Shown in pieces: positions 11,340 to 23,242 of a stretch of 64,000 nt of DNA. Positions within the stretch are counted from its first letter, which is position 1. The number at the start of each line of letters is the position of its first letter. Source of the stretch: Hysterangium stoloniferum (lineage: Eukaryota > Basidiomycota > Agaricomycetes > Hysterangiales > Hysterangiaceae); contig WHVD01000036.1 in assembly GCA_015178975.1 (NCBI GenBank), forward strand, positions 1 through 64,000, written 5' to 3'. The notes under the pieces are model-generated. The model was not told where the DNA came from and did not search any database. It saw only the letters and a list, made by a program, of their open reading frames with translations. Position numbers and translations under genes: made by a program.

Positions 11340-13237
11340 TGGGAGGCTCTAAAAAACGTCAAATACTATGTGTGAAATGCTTTATATTATGTTAAAAACT
11401 TTGTTAATAGGGGTTAGGGTTAGGGTTAGGATTTACCATACCTCTATGTCTATTCATAATTCACCCTGGGTCATTTTCTGAGTATTCTTTTAGGCTGCCT
11501 CTGAAACATAGCTTCCTCACCCATTCACTCTGCTTTGTACTTCTGAGGTAATCAGAATTTTGGTCTATTTAGAGGCAAATGTGAGATTCTTGGGTGTCTG
11601 GTTCACTGCATTCACTAAACCCATATTACATACATGAAAGTATAAGTATCAGGTTTTGAAATTAATAGTGAAATACCTAATATTCAGTCTCATCTGGTTC
11701 AGGAATATCACATTCATTCCAAGAGTAAGGAATGAAAGAATATGGACTCCACTATTTCCAATCTCATGTCACTGTAGATGCACTGGTGAAAACAATGAGG
11801 AGGCAGCTCAGGGGTTTACCAATGACTACATTCACTATGATCAATATTATAATTGGTCAATATTGGTTGTCAACATGAAGGAAGGATTAGTAACCTTGGA
11901 AATAAGCCATTCATTTGTGATGAATGTGATATGATTCAGATTTAACTGTCATTGTGACCTCAATCAGAGTATATAATTATTCATGATTTCACATATAATT
12001 AAATTGTAAATTTCATTATGGTTTTCCCCTTGACAAAACATAAAGAAAACTTTGTCTGGCACAAGATTTTCCTGGAAAAAAATTACAGTTTTCACTCAAT
12101 TCCCTGAGGGGAAAAATTGAGTTACACTCGCACTTGAGGGACAACTCGATTCATTACAGTCCTGTTGTATAGAAGTCTTTCTCTTCCCTTGAGAGATCTA
12201 TGTGCACATATTTTTTATTCTAAGAAATACTTCTTGTATGCTAGGACAAAGGTAAAATTCTCAAACTCACTGTTCTTTGTTTCTATGCCTAAGGTTGGTC
12301 GATAAAAAGTTTAATCTACACTGAGATTGAGTGGGAGCAGTTTTTATAATGTTTTAGATCCCCAAGGATATCTCCGTGATGGCGTCTGAATGGTGCTTGT
12401 TCCATCCTTGCAACTCTGAGATATGAGTGTCATGTGGTCTCATCGTGGAAGTCCTAGATCATTGTAATTGATTGGATGAGTGTCAAGTAGTTTGTTGGGG
12501 CTTGAGTGATAGTCCATCATGTTGTAATACGAATCTATAACAATAATACTCAGTTTCGTAGTTGTAAACAAGAACTGAGGAAAAACTTTCTAACTCAGAC
12601 TTACAGCATATAATGCTTTTGACATCACATACAAATGTATGCGGCAGTTGTGGACCATAGTGGACCAAAACACACACGTGACACAGACAAGTCGGGCTGT
12701 ATTCCAGGGATTAGGCCATTGGGTTGCTGCCCATTCCTCACGCCGTATCAATCGGGTACACGTGGCCTGGAGAACCAAAAGAGAACCCCTCTAACGAACA
12801 TTAAAAATTGGCCTTAATACAAATTTTTTTTAAATATCCTCATTCACCCCCGAAGCGAAATGATTTCGAAATTCGGACCGAATTATGACTGGGGTCTAGC
12901 CCCGAGGCCGGACTTAATGATATATTCAAGCCCATGTTTCCGTCACAGCCCTGAAGTTCATAGTCCATCAGCCTTCCTTACGCCACATGAGTTGGGCACG
13001 CCTATTCTGGAGAACATTGGGATATCCCTTGGTCTTGTTCTTCGTCTTCCCTTTTTCTTCAATGAATATCGTTGCACATTGACATTAATTGAAATTATTC
13101 CTGTCGAAAATATACCGCAGGTGTTCATGCGGATGAAGGGGACGATAAAGTCCCTTGAAGAATACAACTAACTACTGCTACTAAATTCACTGTTGAGAAT
13201 ATAAATATTCCGGTTCCCGGAACAACAGCAACTGCAT
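11340..13237. other. AT-rich region without a supported gene
   Basis: Several ORFs of 60-103 codons occur, but none matches a family I recognise. A short segment is repeated in diverged form (CTCACGCCGTATCAATCGGG near 12738 and CTTACGCCACATGAGTTGGG near 12976, both followed by CTGGAGAAC). It also contains a telomere-like tract at 11411-11430. Confidence 0.45.
11411..11430 (+). repeat. Short interstitial TTAGGG tract
   Basis: About three tandem copies of the vertebrate/fungal telomere unit (GGTTAGGGTTAGGGTTAGG) lie inside AT-rich sequence, far from any chromosome end visible here. The tract is too short to act as a telomere. Confidence 0.6.
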
Positions 13238-13453
13238 TGTTCTGTTAAGTTTTCGTGGTGCTGTTCCTAGACCGTATCACTTTCCGTTTGTCTGAGTGAG
13301 GTGGCAGTACTTGTTGTAAACGGATAAGGACTAAACAAATACAAATAAACCTTAAAAAATCTAAAATACGTGGTGAATTCCCAACCGCAGCGACCTGAGC
13401 CCTAATGCTCGTGATCCCTCGCTAAACCAAATCCCAGAAAAGTCAACATGTTC
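13238..13453. mobile_element. Solo LTR, 206 bp, intact copy A
   Basis: The LTR spans 13243-13448. It starts TGTTAAGTTTTCGTGG, ends AAAAGTCAACA, and is flanked by a perfect 5-bp duplication TGTTC (13238-13242 and 13449-13453). A second copy (22321-27163, interrupted) has the same ends but a different target duplication, which proves it is a mobile unit. No internal domain of this family is recognisable in the window. Confidence 0.93.
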
Positions 13454-13707
13454 CAATAGTACCCTTTCCGCCCTTAAAGGCTATGTCACACTCTGAGCAA
13501 TATATCTCAACAATTCGAGAGGGTTTGTAATTTCCTCAAGGAACGTGTCCCAGACTCCCAAACCAGAACCGTTCGCTGTGCTGCTTTCCCACGGCATGAG
13601 TATTAGCGCCAAGAGTTGGGGTTTCAACCAACCAGCCGATCTGTAGACTTATTTCCTTCCGTGACCTGACCTGAGCAGGCCCAACTATTTCTCTTGTCCC
13701 ATCTACC

Positions 13708-15153
13708 ATGTCGAATATTTGCTATTCTGAAAATTATCATGTTGGTCACTACGAGACACATCACACGAAGGATGATATGAACAAGCAGTTCGCCTCCAAA
13801 TCCAGCACGTCCATAAGCCCTTTCGACCCCAACTTAAAAGTCCATCAAGCATTCTTTCAAGCGTACAAGATTCGTAATGAAGACAGAATAGCCGTCCTGA
13901 GAACACACTATGGATGGATCGTAGGGGTTTTTGATGGTATGCAGAGCAACTCTTTTGACTCATCGGCTTGTTGAAACAGGAATGATGGCTTCAGGTCATT
14001 ACGATGATCATGTATCGGAATATGCTTCTAAAAATATTATCAAAGAGGTTGACGTCCGAATCACTGCTGCAATTGCGAAGAATCAAAATAATCTCTACGA
14101 CACTATACCCATTTATCTCATCAATACCATTCAGAATTTCGACGCAACACTCCATCATACTCTGATTGAGAAAATGCGTGAAATGGATTCAAAGCCCTGG
14201 AGTGAATGGACCATGGATGACGTCCCTCGCTTTCTTGGTATGAAGGAGATGGGTGAACATGACCCTTATCCCATCATGAGGCGTGCCTGTGCTGGATCGA
14301 CTGTGGTAATTGCCGTTATTATCTCAAGTAGCGAGCACAATATGTGGGTTTCTTCCCTCGGTGACTCTGAAGGATGTGAGTGTATTTATTTGTCTTCTTC
14401 CTTCAATGGAACCATACGTAACACCGTCTTCCATAGATCTCGGTCGCATGGTCAAGAATAGTTGGACTGCCACACACTTGAATGACCTACACAATTTAGA
14501 CAACGCCGCTGAAGTCGAACGCCTTCAAGAAGACCATCCCGGCGAGGATGATCTGATTGTATACCATCGAACCAAGGGTCAGCTTGGGGTCACACGAGGT
14601 ATGCAGGGGATGTCAATGCGATGCTTTTTCTGGTCTCACATTAATATGGCACATCTCTAGCTCTTGGGGATGCAATTCTCAAAGTCCCTATTGATCTCGC
14701 TAGCGTTTTAAGCACGATATGGGGATGTCCACTTCCTCCCGAAGCGACCGATCGAAGGGCCCAACAGAAACATACCCCACCTTATATCTCATCGACACCA
14801 TCTGTCAAACATTTCTCTATCAAGAAAGGAGATATACTTGTTTTTGTTCGGACGGATTGCGGTCGTCACTCGTGGAGCAAGGAGTGCCCGACCAAGATGT
14901 TGGAAATATGATTGTATCTCTCGCTGGCATGGATTTGGTAGATGCTGAAGCTATGTTATTTTACGAAAAGTCTATCGGCCATTCTTTTATACCTTCTGCT
15001 GATATTAATAATATCGCGGACGGCGTTATTCGGAATATATTATTCGGTCTCGATAATGATCGCATGGCCAAGGAGACAATGGCGACGATGAACAGCATTT
15101 CAGACCATGTACGGGACGATATGTCTGTTGTTGTGGTTCATATCCTGGAGTAA
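13708..15153 (+). pseudogene. PP2C-family Ser/Thr phosphatase, frameshifted copy 1
   Basis: This is a PP2C (PPM) phosphatase of the mitochondrial pyruvate-dehydrogenase-phosphatase-like fungal type. The exons join cleanly: 13708-13936, 13995-14375, 14437-14598 and 14661-15153, with introns of 58, 61 and 62 nt. Splicing restores the metal-binding motif VFDGH at the first junction (a DGHG-like box, here DGHYDDH), GDSEGY at the second and TRALGD at the third. RACAGST, SDGLRSSL and the final RDDMSVVVVH are also PP2C landmarks. One base is missing at about 14841-14846 relative to copy 2 (DILVF then SDG fall in different frames), so the last exon is out of frame. A mutated or frameshifted gene is the simplest reading; a very short extra intron is less likely. 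Confidence 0.85.
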
Positions 15154-15169
15154 GGGTGGTCGTTCGTTC

Positions 15170-16190
15170 CTCGTGACCTGCCACATTGCTCCGCTGCGGT
15201 CTCCGGCTTGTTGGGTATGCCCCCGAATCCCTATGCTCGTCAACGTTAATCCGCGTCAACAACTCAGAAGTACTTACATGGCATATTGTTAGAAAATACA
15301 TTGGGAATTTAAACATTTTGAGATTTTAAACTGTAAACAATTGTAATAGAATATATGGAAAGCACTGTTGCAAGACAAATTCATGTTAGTAGTGGAAGAA
15401 TATTTTCCCCTTGTCGGATATGCCTTATTACCTGTAGGACTTCAAAGATTGTACAGTAGTCCACCAATTTTGGAAGTAATTATGCCGAGGATCCACTGAT
15501 TTACTGGAAAATCATTGACATCCAGGGCAGAAGAGAGTGGAGTTTTAGGAATTCAATGGTGTTGGATAAGAAGAATTGGGAAGAGAACAATATTCAGGGG
15601 GAACAACAGTCAGGAAAGAAACAACAGTCTGGTATACCAATTCGAGCAGTGTAAAACCATATTTGAGATATCCTTACCATGTACATGCATTATTATACTT
15701 AGATGCACGGTTTTGTACTGAATATCAGAAGAAATGCCTTCATATAATCCCACGGAGCATTGGCCAAATTCTCTAATGTACTGCAATTGCTCACAAAGGT
15801 AAAATTGAAACTGCTGATGTAGTGTGTAAAGACATTATTATTGATCCACCAGGTCACAAAGTGACTGAGCAAAGTTGTGGGGTGGTAGCATGGTCTTGCC
15901 CCCTATGGGTCATGGCCTTTTGTATCCAAAATATACAAAGATATATAACCTGTATCCATGCAAAAGGTGGGTGGTGTGGTGAAACTCCAATAAGTGTTGA
16001 GTGAGAATAAACCTTCAGAAATTCAGGACCTATATCTTAAAATGTATTTTTTTTTGGCAGAAAATTCTGTAAGCAGACCTACTGTAGCTGTCCCATTCAA
16101 ATCTCCTTGTCTGTTCCACAATAAGGTGCCCCATAAAATGCCCCAATCTTTATTGCTAGAAGAGCCACTCCTACCTTTCCTGATCCCTGG
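15170..16190. other. No gene; dispersed-repeat pieces
   Basis: The segment is AT-rich. The part at 15780-15970 (DVVCKDIIIDPPGHKVTEQS in one frame) resembles 5700-6020, so a retroelement-derived repeat is likely. The ORFs at 15515-15776 match nothing I know. Confidence 0.4.
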
Positions 16191-16192
16191 AC

Positions 16193-16602
16193 TTAGTCCT
16201 GTCCAGCCCCCAATTGTCCTCTGAATGGACTCTTTAAGTCCATCCTTGCCTTCCTATGCCTCTTAGTAAGTAAAGGCCTTTTTCTCTTCACCACAGCCCT
16301 CATTCCAGCCTTCTTGAGTACTCTATGAATAGTCTTCACTGAAATGGACTCTCCAGTCATATGTTGAAGGATTTTGGTGGAGAAGTGATTTGTTGGATGG
16401 AATAATGAATATCTGAGGGAGAGGATATTCATTATTCCATCCAACAAATCACTTCTCCAGCATGGACAACCACCAGGTGCTTTGGCAAGTGATGGGGAAT
16501 AGACAGACCTCTGCCAGTGATTGCTGAGATCTGAGAAGCAGACTTGCCCTTATTGAGCAAAGTGAGAATGTGGCTAACCTGAGCAGGAGTAAGAGCTTTC
16601 AT
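16193..16602 (-). pseudogene. Tc1/mariner transposase, N-terminal fragment
   Basis: Read on the minus strand from an ATG at 16602, the product is a Tc1-type helix-turn-helix region (MKALTPAQVSHILTLLNKGK, SASQISAITGRG). After an interruption by a palindrome (16378-16459), the second HTH follows (SVKTIHRVLKKAGMRAV) with the linker LLTKRHRKARMDL. The DDE catalytic part is missing; the fragment ends near 16193. It is a dead fragment of a cut-and-paste element. Confidence 0.8.
16378..16459. repeat. Perfect 36-bp inverted repeat with 10-nt loop
   Basis: The left arm is 16378-16413, the loop 16414-16423 (TGAGGGAGAG) and the right arm 16424-16459. The arms are exact reverse complements. It lies inside a transposase fragment and interrupts it, so it is probably a local inverted duplication made by template switching rather than an element end. 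Confidence 0.9.
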
Positions 16603-16681
16603 GATGTAAAATGTTGAGTTGTGGGGATGTTGTTGAACTAGAAAATGAACAGCTATATATATATCTAATTTTGACAGGACA

Positions 16682-16739
16682 CATGATTAAACAAAACCTT
16701 ATTTGCAGATAATCAATAAGGTTTTGTGCTAATCATGTG
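16682..16739. repeat. Imperfect hairpin, arms of about 23-24 nt
   Basis: ACATGATTAAACAAAACCTTATT and the reverse complement of AATAAGGTTTTGTGCTAATCATGT flank an 11-nt loop. The repeat lies just upstream of the transposase start at 16602 (minus), so it may be the terminal region of that Tc1 copy. Confidence 0.6.
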
Positions 16740-16948
16740 ACTGGGACAAAACCCTTCCAATGTGATTTTGTTATTATTTTGTTTATAGTGGGAAATACTA
16801 ATGCTTCTGTCATAATATTTTAAGGGCATATAGATAACATATAGACCTAACCAACCACCAAATTTCAGGACTGTATCTACAGTGGTTCTTGAGTTATTCA
16901 ATAACATTTGCACAACTGAAAAACATTAGAAGGGTTTTGTCCCTCACT
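16731..16948. mobile_element. Candidate Tc1/mariner MITE
   Basis: The right end, read in reverse complement, is CAGTGAGGGACAAAACCCTT, followed outwards by a TA. The left end has CTGGGACAAAACCCTTCCAATG. The matching cores (GGGACAAAACCCTTC/TAATG) in inverted orientation about 220 bp apart suggest a MITE, with a degraded left tip. It contains no ORF of note. Confidence 0.5.
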
Positions 16949-17129
16949 GTAAGATCCTTTCTCTACTTGATACTGGCTATTCTGCCAAACATATTTCACT
17001 TTCTACTGGCTATGGCTTTTCTACTGTCTCTAAAATTCACTCTAAATACGATTCCCACTTTTCTAAGGCCTCTGGTAGTCACTCTTCCAAACTCTCTACA
17101 GCCAACATCTGTTTTGTATGATCCCTTAT

Positions 17130-17970
17130 CAGCTCTGGGAAGGCTGATATAGCTGTAGATGCAACAAAGGCACTTTGAACTATCACCACCCAGTCACTCC
17201 ATCCTCAAACAGTGCATTTTAGGCTCAAGGCAGCTGGGATGAAGCCTGTGGTAAAGACAAAAAGGCTTCTTCTTTCTAAGAAGCATAGGAAGGAGAGGAT
17301 GGACTTTGCTTTGGCACATCAGAATTGGACTGTGTGTTGAAGCAATGCACATGCAGTGGATCAAGAACACATCTCTAACTAATTATGTAAGCAACTGTAC
17401 AGTACATATGTATGAGATTGCATGTATGTTAACACTGTGGAGGATTGGAAGCTGGTCTGGTCTGATGAGACAAAAATCTATAGGCTGGGGTTGGATGGTA
17501 GGAAATGGGTGTGGAAAAAGACAGGGGAGGCTTGAGTGACAAGCTGGTTGAGAGTACCCTGAAGTTTGGTGGTGGATCTTTGATGGTATAGGGGTGTATG
17601 CTGTGAGGGGGGTTGGGTATGCATGCAAGATTGATGGATGGATGGATGGGGATCTCTACATACAGATTCTGGAGGATGACCTGCAAGACAGCTTTAGTGA
17701 CTATGAAATCTGCAGCTTCCAGCAGGATAATGCCCCCAAGCACATCTGCAAGAAGGCCCAGAATTGGTTCCCATAAATGGTTTCAGCATTCTCTCATAGC
17801 CAGCACAGTCTCCTGACCTGACCTGAATCCCATTGAAGACTTATGGAATCACCTGAAGAGGAGGTTGGCAGGGTATGAGAATTCACTCCAGAGGATGGAA
17901 GAGTTTGGGAAGAGAGTGGTAAAGGAATGGTACAAGATTGATGTAAAGGTGTGTCAGGATTTTATTGAAA
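17130..17970 (+). pseudogene. Tc1/mariner transposase, degenerate copy
   Basis: Plus-strand remains of a Tc1 DDE transposase: the linker LLLSKKHRKERMDFA near 17265; the first catalytic Asp in EDWKLVWSDETKI (Asp codon 17464); the second in SFQQDNAPKHICKKAQNWF (17726); and NPIEDLWNHLKRRL near 17828 with the final Glu (17835). The spacing of the last two matches the DD34E pattern. Frameshifts and stops occur throughout, so it is inactive. It is a different copy from the minus-strand fragment at 16.2-16.6 kb. Confidence 0.85.
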
Positions 17971-18099
17971 ATATGTATTGGAAAGTTTCAAATTGAAAGG
18001 TGACATTATAACGGGGAAGGTCAAGGACTGGAACATGAAACATGTGCAAGTGAAGTTCTCAGCGCTAAGTCTGCACTTGCACTTACCGAGTGCTTCTGT

Positions 18100-19725
18100 G
18101 AGGCACCTAAAGAGGGGGAAAGTAACTACACCGTTGTTAATCCACATAACTTGAAACTTGTTTTTACAATACAGCAACTTTCCACATCTATTCAAGCGAC
18201 TTCCCTCTACTATCCAATTATGTGTAGCGTTATGATTATGGACATTGAGCAATTACATCAAGATATCCTTTCCACACTCACTTCTGACCCGGCTCTCAAG
18301 CCACACCTAGAAGTTCCAGATAATCCTGACCAACCCCGATGGTCACAAGACTCTCAAGATTTTATCCGTCTCCATGGACGTATCTACGTTCCAGATTCCA
18401 AAAATCTCCAACTCCACGTACTTCAGTACAAGCACGATCATCCAATCTCCAGACATTACAGCATTAACAATACTCTTGGTCTAATCCAAAGAGAATATAC
18501 TTGGTCCAACCTCTGAGATTTTGTAACCCAGTTCTGTAAGTCATGCACCACCTGCTTACACTCTAAAACCCAGAGACATAAGCCATACAGCCTTCTCAAG
18601 CAACTTCCAATACAAGAAAAACCCTGGAACTCAATTTCCATGGATTTTATCAAACAACTTCCGACTTCCAAAGGCTTTACATCCATTCTAGTTGTTGTGG
18701 ATCAATTCTTGAAACAAGGCATTTTCATACCCACTCACGATACAATCATGTCCTTACAATTAGTGGAACTTTTCATGATTCATGTATTTTCCAAACATGT
18801 TGTTCCATCTCACATAACTTCTGATTGAGGCTCCAAGTTTGTCTCCCATTTCTTCCAGGCCCTCGGGAAAGTCCTCAACATGAAATTACACATCACCTCG
18901 GGATATCATCCAGAAGGTGATGGACAAACAGAACATGTTAATCAAACACTGGAACAATATCTCTGCATCTATTGCAACTATCAACAGGACAACTGGAAAT
19001 CCTTTCTTCCGATCATGGAATTTGCCTACATTAAGTCTCCAAATGCAACTACCGGCTTCTCTCCCTTTTTCGCCAACAAAGGCTATAATCTGAATCTCAC
19101 AGTATATTCTGAATGAGATTTGACTTCTATCCATGCTCAAGAATTTATTACTGATCTCAATGAGTTACATCAAGAACTTCGGAAACCTATTTCTTCCACC
19201 CAGGAATATTATCAACATTCTGTGGACAAAAACAGGATCCCACCTCCTAATTTTAAAATTAGTGATCAGGTTTTTGTAAAAGCTCAATTCTTCCGAACCA
19301 CCAGACCTTCTTAAAAACCTTGCTGAGAAATTCTTAGGCCCTTTTGAAATTATAGCACAAGCTGGTTCACTTTCATGGACTCTCTGACTTCTTGATAGTA
19401 TGCGAGCAGTCCACCTCATTTTCCACATTTCCATGTTAGAACCTTGTGTTCCTAACAATATCCTGGAACATATTCAACTTCCACCTCCTCTGGTCATCAT
19501 TGATGGAGAACCCGAATTTGAAGTTTCCGAGATCTTGGATTCTAAAATCGATAATCACCAATGTACTTGTAAATTGCTCTATCTAGTCAAATGGGCAGGT
19601 TATGAAGGTACCGATGAGGAAACTTCATGGATATTGGCCATGGAACTTGGACATGCTATGGAAATTGTTATTGACTTCCACACAGCTTATCCAAGTAAAC
19701 CCGGACCTTTATCCTCACTCTAACT
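18100..19725 (+). pseudogene. Chromovirus (Ty3/gypsy) integrase and chromodomain remnant
   Basis: This is the C-terminal part of a Ty3/gypsy Pol. From 18151 one frame reads an HHCC zinc region (HDHPISRH, then CKSCTTC), the integrase core SMDFIKQLP, ITSD*GSKF and HPEGDGQTEHVNQ (the D, D, E residues), and an FVKAQFFRTTRPS segment. After a frameshift near 19312 the last frame holds a chromodomain (FEVSEILDSKID, YLVKWAGYEGTDEETSW). In-frame TGA codons at 18514, 18826, 19114 and 19385 each sit where relatives have Arg, so CGA to TGA explains them. No RT and no LTRs could be defined. It is a long-dead copy; a scrap of the same family lies at 62.9 kb. Confidence 0.9.
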
Positions 19726-19729
19726 TTTT

Positions 19730-20728
19730 CCATTTTCTTTCTGTTCAGTTTCCAACACTTCCAATATCACACTCATTTTTGAAATCATGCAAGTCAAAAA
19801 AATATTATAGAGGATATCTGAAAACTATTAAGTATACCAAATTCTAATATACTCTAAAGGTCATTTAAACATCTGGGATGTGATCCAAACATAATTTGGT
19901 TTTTAAAACTTTCAAAAAGTTTTAAACTCTCTCATACATTACAAACCAAAGAATCTTTCCAGACACGAGTAGACAATGAAAAAAATTAGTAGTTTGAAAC
20001 ACTAATACTTTTAAAAAATAGATACTTTTAGATAGTCCATTCTATGCATATGTATATCATTGGCACCTCTAAATACATATGGATTACTTCGGAATAGATC
20101 TGTCAATCTGAACAGATTTCTACTTGATTCAACATACCCAGAATATCTAGGTAATTTCACTTAATAAAGAAGGCCATAGGATGAAAAGTTTCCAATGACA
20201 TCTCATATATTTTACTAGGAAATAACTACAGTTTAGTTTTTAAAAAACAAATTAACAACAAAAGTATTAGCAAGTATTTACATAAATTGGAAAACTATAT
20301 ACAATAGGTTCTATTAATTGACTCTGAATTATTTAGGATGTAATATGAAGAATTGTTTCTTATGATTGGTGGTTAACAATATAATACTCTCAGAGGATAT
20401 GTCACTATTTAAAGATGGATTTTTGTAGCAATTTTGCTTTTATTAGTAAACATCTAAGGTGGGGGATGGTAATCCCATATATACTACTGGAGTCGTCCTG
20501 CCTCCTCCTGCCCATCACCGTATCCACCCTCAAAGCACCGTGTTTGGCTACGAGCTCATCCTCTGCGATAGGTGTCATTTAGAGGTTACCTTAAGCTTTT
20601 ACAAAGCACATCTGCCTTTGGGGTAAGAGTGTACTAACTGATTGTCCTGGACAGATTTATTACATAAATGGAAGGTTTTTATAAGTTCCACTTCAACAGT
20701 AAAGACTGACTATTTCTTATAAAGTAAA
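19730..20728. other. AT-rich gene-free stretch
   Basis: Noncoding AT-rich sequence follows the chromodomain. It is probably the 3' remainder of the decayed retroelement plus old flanking DNA. No LTR boundary is visible. Confidence 0.5.
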
Positions 20729-22164
20729 TTATGTGAGATGAACAACAAAAAGAGATATGTCATCCCGTAGATACTGACCACGGCTGTTCATCTTGGCCAT
20801 AGTTTCCCTGGCCATACGATGATTATCCATACCGAACAATACGTTACGAATCACTCTATCCGCGACATTATCAATGTCTACAGAAGGTATAAAGGAATGG
20901 CCTATGGCCTTTTCATAAGATATCAAAGCTTCAGCATCCAGCAAATCCATGCCAGTGATAGATACGATCATCTTCCCTATCTCATGGTCAGGTACTCCTT
21001 TCTCCGTAAGTGAGGATCGTAACCCATCCGAAGAAAAAACAAGAATATCTCCTTTTTGGATAGAGAAATGCGTGATAGAAGGCGTCGAAGAGATATAAGG
21101 AGGCGTATGCCTCTGTTGTCCCCACCGATCGGTCTTGTCAGGATGAACTGGACAGCCCCACATCATCCTTAAGACCTTGGGGAGATCAATAGGGACCTTG
21201 AGAATCGCATCCCCAAGCGCTAAAAACATGTCATATGCATTTAGTCCCAACAAGTAGCATGTTGCCGTTGCGTGCTTACCTCGTGTGACCCCAAGGGAAC
21301 CCTTGGTCCGATAGTCTATAATTAGATCATCCTCGTCAGGATGTTCTTCCTGAAGACGTTGAACTTCAGCTGGGTTGTGCAAATTCAAGTTATTTAAAGG
21401 GTGGCAGTCCAACTACTGTCAACGATGCGACCTAGAACTACCAAGGACGATGTTACACACCGCCCCATTGAAAGAAGACAAGACTCACATCCTTCAGAGT
21501 CCCCAAGGGAAGCAACCCACATATCAGGCTCACCAGTATGATACCTCGTTAAGATAACGACGGCAATTAAAGCAGTCGATCCAGCACAGGCACGCCTCAT
21601 AATGGGATAAGGATCATCCTTGTTCATTCCCCCCATTTCCAAAAAGTGTGGGATGTCATCCTTGGTCCATTCATTCCATGACTTTGAATCCAATGCATGC
21701 ATTTAAGTGCATGCCCTAGAGATCACAAAACATTTCATATTGTATTCGGCGATTTGAACAAATAAGAAATTCTGAGTCTAGAAATAGCTTGCCCCACATA
21801 TATATATGGTGAATACAAAGTATTATATCTTACTTCCTCCTCATTATGGAGTTACATGGCAATTTATTTTTGGGACCAAAGTGGAATTTTTTTATTGATT
21901 TTCAAACTCCGCACTGCGTACCTGGAACAGCTGTAATCCATAATTAGTCCACAAAACGGCTGTGCTATCATCATTCCATGAGCGATATGCTTGAAAGGAT
22001 GCTTGATGGACTTTGAAATTATTATCAAAGAGGCTTATGGCAACAGTAGCCTTGAAGGCAAACTGCGTGTTCATTTCTTCTCTCGTGCGGTGTGTATCGT
22101 AGTGACCGATAAAAGAATTTCCCTTATAGCAAATTTTTGACATGGTTCGACGGAAAAATATCAA
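20729..22164 (-). pseudogene. PP2C-family phosphatase, internally deleted copy 2
   Basis: This is a minus-strand paralog of the 13.7-kb gene. The N-terminal piece (22142 downwards: SKICYKGNSFIGHYDTHRT, up to WTNYGLQLF) is followed by about 170 bp of unrelated AT-rich DNA. The gene then resumes at DSKSWNEWTKDDIPHFLEM, so the segment that would carry the DGH metal-binding box is gone. GDSEG, TR/ALGD (intron-separated), SSDGLRSSLTEKG and RDDISLFVVHLT are present. A further 1-nt frameshift occurs near 21400, after SSWTATL. The SDG region is in frame here, unlike in copy 1. It cannot make a working phosphatase. Confidence 0.85.
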
Positions 22165-22411
22165 CGGTAGCTCTTGATCAGTCTAGGTCACGACTCAGTG
22201 GTTGGTTTGGAATGGCCTGTTTTTGGTGCTAGCATTCATCCCGTGGGAAAACAAAGGATCTGTTACATATATTAGACAGGCAATTTGGGACCCCAAACCC
22301 CCAACACAAATTCCCATAAGTGTTAAGTTTTTGTGGTGCTGTTCCTAGACCATATAACTTTCTGTTTCTCTGAGTGAGGTGGCAGTACTCATTGTAAACG
22401 GATAAGGACTA

Positions 22412-23206
22412 CAGTCAATTATGTCATAATGCATAATGCTCATCCCCACCCTCAGCCAATGCATTATGAGATTTATGCAACACCAGAAGTGTCACACATG
22501 TGTGACAGTATGTGACATATACATTGTTTATGGCATTGTCTAGGGCCAGTCTTCAATGTAAATGTCATTTTATTAGAATATTATTTTTTGCAAAAAGACA
22601 ATTTCAACAGTGATTTAGTTTTGAGAAGGTAATAGGTTGTCTACTATATTTTTCTCTAGATTGGAAACCATTGATAATAAATGTATATTCCATTATCTAT
22701 GTAGTATGAGCTCTTACTGTAGTGTGCCTGAAAAAGGTGTCAAGAGTAGTTTGTTTTGAGTTAATAGAGCCTTCATGGCCCAAATGGGCATGAAATTTGC
22801 ACAGCAGATGATTCAACTCGAGATTGTCAGATGGACTTGCCCTACTTGATTACCAATTGTTCCAGTTGTTTTACCAATTTGATCAATGCCCTGACATGTA
22901 CATCTGACCTGCCTTAGTGCAATGCCATTACATACTGGCATTTGTATGAATAATACAGCCTATTTAATTCAAACCTAAGCAGCCGGTGAAAGCTGTGCCT
23001 CAATCTGTCCTATCACAGTAATTCCAGTTCTGAAACCTTAATTTCTCTCCCCATAGTAATGCATATTGCCCTCCTCAGCCTATGCATTATGCATTATGCA
23101 TTATCCATTGATTTTCTCTGCATACCAACATCATTCCCAATACAACCCAATGCATTATTGGATTTATGCATTATGACCTTATTATGCATTATGACCTAAT
23201 CAACTG
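22412..23206. mobile_element. Mariner-type MITE, 795 bp
   Basis: The left end is CAGTCAATTATGTCATAATG. The right end in reverse complement is CAGTTGATTAGGTCATAATG (3 mismatches). TA flanks both sides (22410-22411, 23207-23208), as expected for the Tc1/mariner/pogo group. The ends carry repeated GCATTATGCATTATG motifs. No transposase ORF is present, so it is non-autonomous. Removing it and one TA restores the LTR sequence. Confidence 0.85.
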
Positions 23207-23242
23207 TAAATAAATACAAATAGACCTTATGTAACCCATAGT

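Noticed and set aside
14719-15153. Separate gene starting at 14719
   Set aside because: It is the last exon of the PP2C gene read after the frameshift; the codons before the SDG motif are out of frame.
15026-15316. Minus-strand 96-codon ORF
   Set aside because: Mostly an antisense shadow of the PP2C last exon.
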